64,000 bases of DNA from an uncultured Bacteroidales bacterium (GTDB lineage: Bacteria; Bacteroidota; Bacteroidia; Bacteroidales; F082): the NCBI GenBank assembly GCA_900317155.1, contig ONFO01000006.1:1-64000 (forward strand). The letters run 5' to 3'. Every line of letters begins with the position of its first letter. The stretch's first letter is position 1. This document shows, piece by piece, positions 60,857 to 64,000 of this stretch. The notes below the pieces were generated by a model that ran no database searches, had not been told where the DNA came from, and saw only the letters and a list, made by a program, of their open reading frames with translations. The position numbers and the translations under genes were made by a program.

Positions 60857-63708
60857 TCCATGTTGAAATAACGCACTTGTTGCAATACGCCTTCAGGTGC
60901 TGTTTCATTCTCATCCAAGTGAAGCAGAAGCACTTTGTCGGTTGATACCTTTTGCCCAATCACCAAAGCCTTGCTCTGCAATGCCCTCAACGCCTCATTC
61001 TGAGCAGTCTTTTCGGCGATGACTTGATCCACGCTCTTCCCACATTGCGAGACCATCTTGTCGGCTTGCCCAATGATTCTTCCATAGGCGATAGCGTCTA
61101 AACCCAATTCGGGAAGTGCAAGCGTAGCATTGGCCATCTCCAAACCCATCAATGACATTGGTGACTTGACTGACTTTCCGTCAGCGATGATTTTCTCGTT
61201 TTCAGCGATTATGGTATTGATGGACAGCCGATTGCCTCGATCATCAACAAACGAAACCGCCTTGTAGTACTCACCCTCGTCACCTTGAAGATAAGTTGTA
61301 GACAAAGAATAGGACACACCGGTGCGCTTTTCGTAATTTTTGGTGGCCTTCCAAATGGCATCGCAATTCTTGAGATAATCATCGATATATTTGTTTCTTG
61401 AGAGTTTCGGCATCTCCCAAACGATGGCTTCTTCTTCCTTTTTCTGTTTTTCCTTTTTCTGCTTCTTGGTGGGTTCAGATGGTTTTTTCCCTTCGCCCTT
61501 GCTTGCCGATTTACTGACGTTTGCTGGCTGTTCAAAGGGTTTCTTACTCACCGTCATGTCATAAATCACATATTGCCCAGAGCGCACGTCGCCGCACTGT
61601 AGCCAAAACATGAGTTGCTCGCAATGGTTGATAGGGACAGTATAGGTGGTGGGGGGCATCTTGTCGGTCAGTGTGATTTCGGCCACTTGATGTTGGTCAG
61701 CGATGACATAAAGGGTTACGGGAGGAGCCTGCTTCTTGCCACCGATCTGACTGTCGAAGGGGTCGATATACTCACTCTTGTTGGCCACGGTGAAGGTACA
61801 AGACTCGTATTCGCGATATGGATTAAATGCGGCGCATGACGACTGGTGTCCTTTGTCGTCGGTCACGGCAAGGTCGATGCCAGCAACGTAAGTCGGTGTA
61901 AACATAAGGCAGATTGCCTTGGTGATGGTCATATCTTCGAAGCCGAGCGGGATGTTGGTTTCGAGCATAATGCCTTTGTAGATCTTGCTACCATCCTTCA
62001 TCTGGAAAAACTCTTTTTGGGAGCTTCCGTTTTTGAAGCAGTCGTTGAAGTCGAAGTTGGTTAAGCTACTCAGGTAGCGTCCCACGAAGTGGAAATAAGG
62101 TCTTTGGCACAGGTCGATGAGGTCAACGGTCTCGGGGCATTCGGGTTTATCGTGGACGAATAGGTTGTGAGGTACGATCTTGCCGCGGTAAAGCACCACA
62201 TCGCCAATGCCGAAATAGACTTGCTTCGACTCGCCATTGCCGGGTTTCTCGAAACGCAACGTGCGGCATTTGTTGAGTGGAAGTTCGAAATATTGGTTTG
62301 GCCAAGTGGCATGAATCACGGTCTCGAGGATGAGGTGGTCATCGGCATAGACGCGGATGATGTCATCGTCGAGGACGCGGTGTTGCGTCAGGCAGCCAGC
62401 GGTGAAAGTGACGTAATCGAACTCTCCGGCGAGGTCGAAGGTGGCGTAGGAGTTGATGTTGTCGTCGAAGAATGTCGTCCCCGTAGTGAGGATGAATCCT
62501 TCCCAGAACTTCTCGCCACCCATGGAGAAGGTACGGTGTTTGGTGGAGCCGTCGAAATAGGTGTCTTTATTTGAAGAGACGCCTCTCACCGAGAATGGCC
62601 TGATGTTGGAGCACATCCGGCAAGGATTGGGCAGTTGCGACAGGCGTTCTTTTGAACCGTTGGCCATCCCCGCTTGAGGGATGTCGGGGTCGCCATGCGG
62701 ATAGGCAAAGATATCGACTACGCCAAAAACGATACCGCCGTTTAATTCGCTGGCCTCGTCGATGCTGTGGAATGAGAGGTTCTCTACACCTTTCACATCG
62801 ATGACGACTTGCTCGGCGAGGTCTTTTTGCGTTATTCTTTTTTCGTAAAGTATCTTGCCGTCGCCTTTCACGGTGAGCCAGCCCGAGGCGTTGGAACTTT
62901 GGTTGTCGCGAGGCCCGACGATGAACGACACCTTGTCGTATTTCCTTTGCAGCCAGAAATAGGCCCAAGCCTTGTTGTGACCACTCAAGGCTTGGTTGGC
63001 GGTAAACTGCAGACCTGTGGTATAGGTCACGCGGTTCACACTAATCGACTTGACATGGTGACAGTCCTCAACTTCCTTGTCAATGATGGCATCAACCCAG
63101 CCGCTATGCCTGATATAGTGAGGAAACAGTTGTTCGACCAGTTGTATCTTCTTGCCGTTGTGAATATTCTCGAGAGGCTTGCGTGTAGGCACTGGCGTCT
63201 CCCCTGCCTTCCAAAGCTTCACGGCACCAAAGCCAAGGTCTGTCTCGCCTTGGGGAAGGTCGAAGCGCAACTGATTGACACCTTTGATGTCGATGGTGTA
63301 TTCCTTCGGTGCGTCATGACACCAAATCACCTCGTCAAGGAGAATCTCGCCGTCGCCTCTCACCGTAAGCACGATGTTGCTATTGTCGCCGGCTGAGTTG
63401 GGGCTGTTTTTGCCGCCAGGCCCGACAACGAAGCTCATCTTGCTGTATGAGCCCTTAAGACTGAACTCTGCAAAACCAGTTTTGTCGCCACTGATGAGGC
63501 CGCCCTTCCCTGAGCGAAGCGCAAAGCCACCCTTGTAGTTGTAAACGGCAATCTTGAGATTCGCGGAGCCTTTGGTGGGATAGGCTTCATACAGGTAAGA
63601 ACTGGTTGGTTCATACTTGTCGGTGAGATAGGTTTGGGCTTTTGCTAAATTACTGAAAGCAAACAATATGCAAAGCGGCAAAAAGAAATGTAAAGCTTTG
63701 TTTTTCAT
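60853..63708 (-). CDS. Large secreted protein with NPCBM-like modules
   Basis: 951 residues from the ATG at 63708 (63732 possible). Signal peptide to about residue 25 (NLAKAQ). Four ~150-residue beta-rich modules follow, each with features of the NPCBM domain: an aromatic-rich start, a SYSKMSFVVGP or KYDKVSFIVGP strand, a LTVRGDGEILLDE-type strand and a VNQLRFDL-type strand near the end. These are putative carbohydrate-binding modules. A Lys/Glu-rich linker (KKQKKEKQKKEEE) leads to a ~200-residue helical C-terminal domain I do not recognise. No catalytic domain or T9SS tail is seen. Possibly a glycan-binding envelope scaffold. Confidence 0.72.
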   Translation of the reverse strand: MKNKALHFFLPLCILFAFSNLAKAQTYLTDKYEPTSSYLYEAYPTKGSANLKIAVYNYKGGFALRSGKGGLISGDKTGFAEFSLKGSYSKMSFVVGPGGKNSPNSAGDNSNIVLTVRGDGEILLDEVIWCHDAPKEYTIDIKGVNQLRFDLPQGETDLGFGAVKLWKAGETPVPTRKPLENIHNGKKIQLVEQLFPHYIRHSGWVDAIIDKEVEDCHHVKSISVNRVTYTTGLQFTANQALSGHNKAWAYFWLQRKYDKVSFIVGPRDNQSSNASGWLTVKGDGKILYEKRITQKDLAEQVVIDVKGVENLSFHSIDEASELNGGIVFGVVDIFAYPHGDPDIPQAGMANGSKERLSQLPNPCRMCSNIRPFSVRGVSSNKDTYFDGSTKHRTFSMGGEKFWEGFILTTGTTFFDDNINSYATFDLAGEFDYVTFTAGCLTQHRVLDDDIIRVYADDHLILETVIHATWPNQYFELPLNKCRTLRFEKPGNGESKQVYFGIGDVVLYRGKIVPHNLFVHDKPECPETVDLIDLCQRPYFHFVGRYLSSLTNFDFNDCFKNGSSQKEFFQMKDGSKIYKGIMLETNIPLGFEDMTITKAICLMFTPTYVAGIDLAVTDDKGHQSSCAAFNPYREYESCTFTVANKSEYIDPFDSQIGGKKQAPPVTLYVIADQHQVAEITLTDKMPPTTYTVPINHCEQLMFWLQCGDVRSGQYVIYDMTVSKKPFEQPANVSKSASKGEGKKPSEPTKKQKKEKQKKEEEAIVWEMPKLSRNKYIDDYLKNCDAIWKATKNYEKRTGVSYSLSTTYLQGDEGEYYKAVSFVDDRGNRLSINTIIAENEKIIADGKSVKSPMSLMGLEMANATLALPELGLDAIAYGRIIGQADKMVSQCGKSVDQVIAEKTAQNEALRALQSKALVIGQKVSTDKVLLLHLDENETAPEGVLQQVRYFNMD

Positions 63709-63735
63709 GGTAGTTATTTTGTGTTTTGTCAAGAT

Positions 63736-64000
63736 TCAGAATGAGAAAAGGTAGCATTTGGTGTATTGCCAACGACGATTCAGCAAGTCATCCTTAGAAA
63801 TCAGGAAATTGAGCATCCCACAGTCGTAGAAGCGCAGATTCCAGTCGTCACTCTCATCGATTTGCAGGAGCGAGAGCATACCAGGCATGGCCTCGCGCAC
63901 CTCGTCGATGTAAGGCATGCCGAGCAAGCGAGTGCTGTATTCTGGATCCGATTCGTAGGTGAACGTGATGCTCTCGGCAGGCAAACCGAAAGGCGACCCG
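63736..64000 (-). CDS. 3' part of a DUF1963 (YwqG-like) gene, cut by the window edge
   Basis: The minus-strand frame is open to the right edge, so only the last ~87 residues are seen (…GSPFGLPAESITF… to CYLFSF). The pattern LLQIDESDDWNLRFYDCGMLNFLIS, DDLLNRRW resembles the C-terminal part of DUF1963/YwqG proteins, with the Q-D pair and gDcG-y-fI strand. Function of that family is unknown. It ends 27 bases before the NPCBM-protein start and probably shares its transcript. Confidence 0.6.
   Translation of the reverse strand, partial: GSPFGLPAESITFTYESDPEYSTRLLGMPYIDEVREAMPGMLSLLQIDESDDWNLRFYDCGMLNFLISKDDLLNRRWQYTKCYLFSF

Overview
The window looks like a chromosomal segment of an anaerobic member of the Bacteroidales (phylum Bacteroidota), probably an uncultured gut or rumen lineage; I cannot name a genus. 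The evidence is consistent. Promoters follow the Bacteroidota pattern (TAnnTTTG at -7, and genes lack strong Shine-Dalgarno sequences). Several exported proteins end in type A type-IX-secretion (T9SS) C-terminal domains: two subtilases, a gingipain-like C25 peptidase and an esterase. PepSY-like periplasmic proteins, YitT proteins and an EtfBA/acyl-CoA dehydrogenase operon also fit.

Left part (1-10.7 kb): the minus-strand promoter and leader of an rRNA operon lie at the left edge. Then come a secreted deacetylase-fold protein coupled to purN, an AAA ATPase preceded by a 15-bp tandem repeat, and a run of accessory genes, several of them A+T-rich. These include two PD-(D/E)XK-like proteins, an Arm-DNA-binding protein, two unknown proteins, an RNase-J-like metallo-beta-lactamase protein, a calcineurin-like phosphoesterase and a HAD remnant. 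The block 7165-10636 is the best candidate for an undescribed system.

Middle part (10.7-31.6 kb): YitT, tRNA-Arg(CCG), two PepSY-like proteins, a Panacea-type toxin-antitoxin pair, an Smr/DUF2027 protein, an MbnP/MbnH pair (methanobactin-type copper protein plus its diheme partner), a radical SAM protein, two tandem T9SS subtilases, and the operon etfB-small ORF-etfA-small ORF-acyl-CoA dehydrogenase. After these come a zinc-ribbon/CFI-box protein with an intensely structured upstream region, a HEPN/MNT pair, a T9SS esterase and hydE.

Right part (31.6-64 kb): a large C25 peptidase, a beta-CASP nuclease-like protein, hisS-hutH, a small membrane/HTH cluster, and the suf Fe-S assembly operon (sufB-[glycosyltransferase 39]-sufC-sufD-sufS). 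An envelope glycan cluster follows (GT4, membrane PHP protein, two GT39 proteins, and a convergent DUF2079 protein). Then come pepT, a second YitT, a YgiQ radical SAM protein, a lipoprotein nicotinamidase-like protein with a membrane transporter-like protein and recX, a 950-residue protein with NPCBM-like modules, and the 3' part of a DUF1963-like gene cut by the right edge.

Two near-identical palindromic intergenic repeats 13 kb apart (26499-26575 and 39508-39581) suggest a dispersed REP-like family. I saw no CRISPR array, transposase or complete integrase. All family names come from motif recognition by eye, not from searches.
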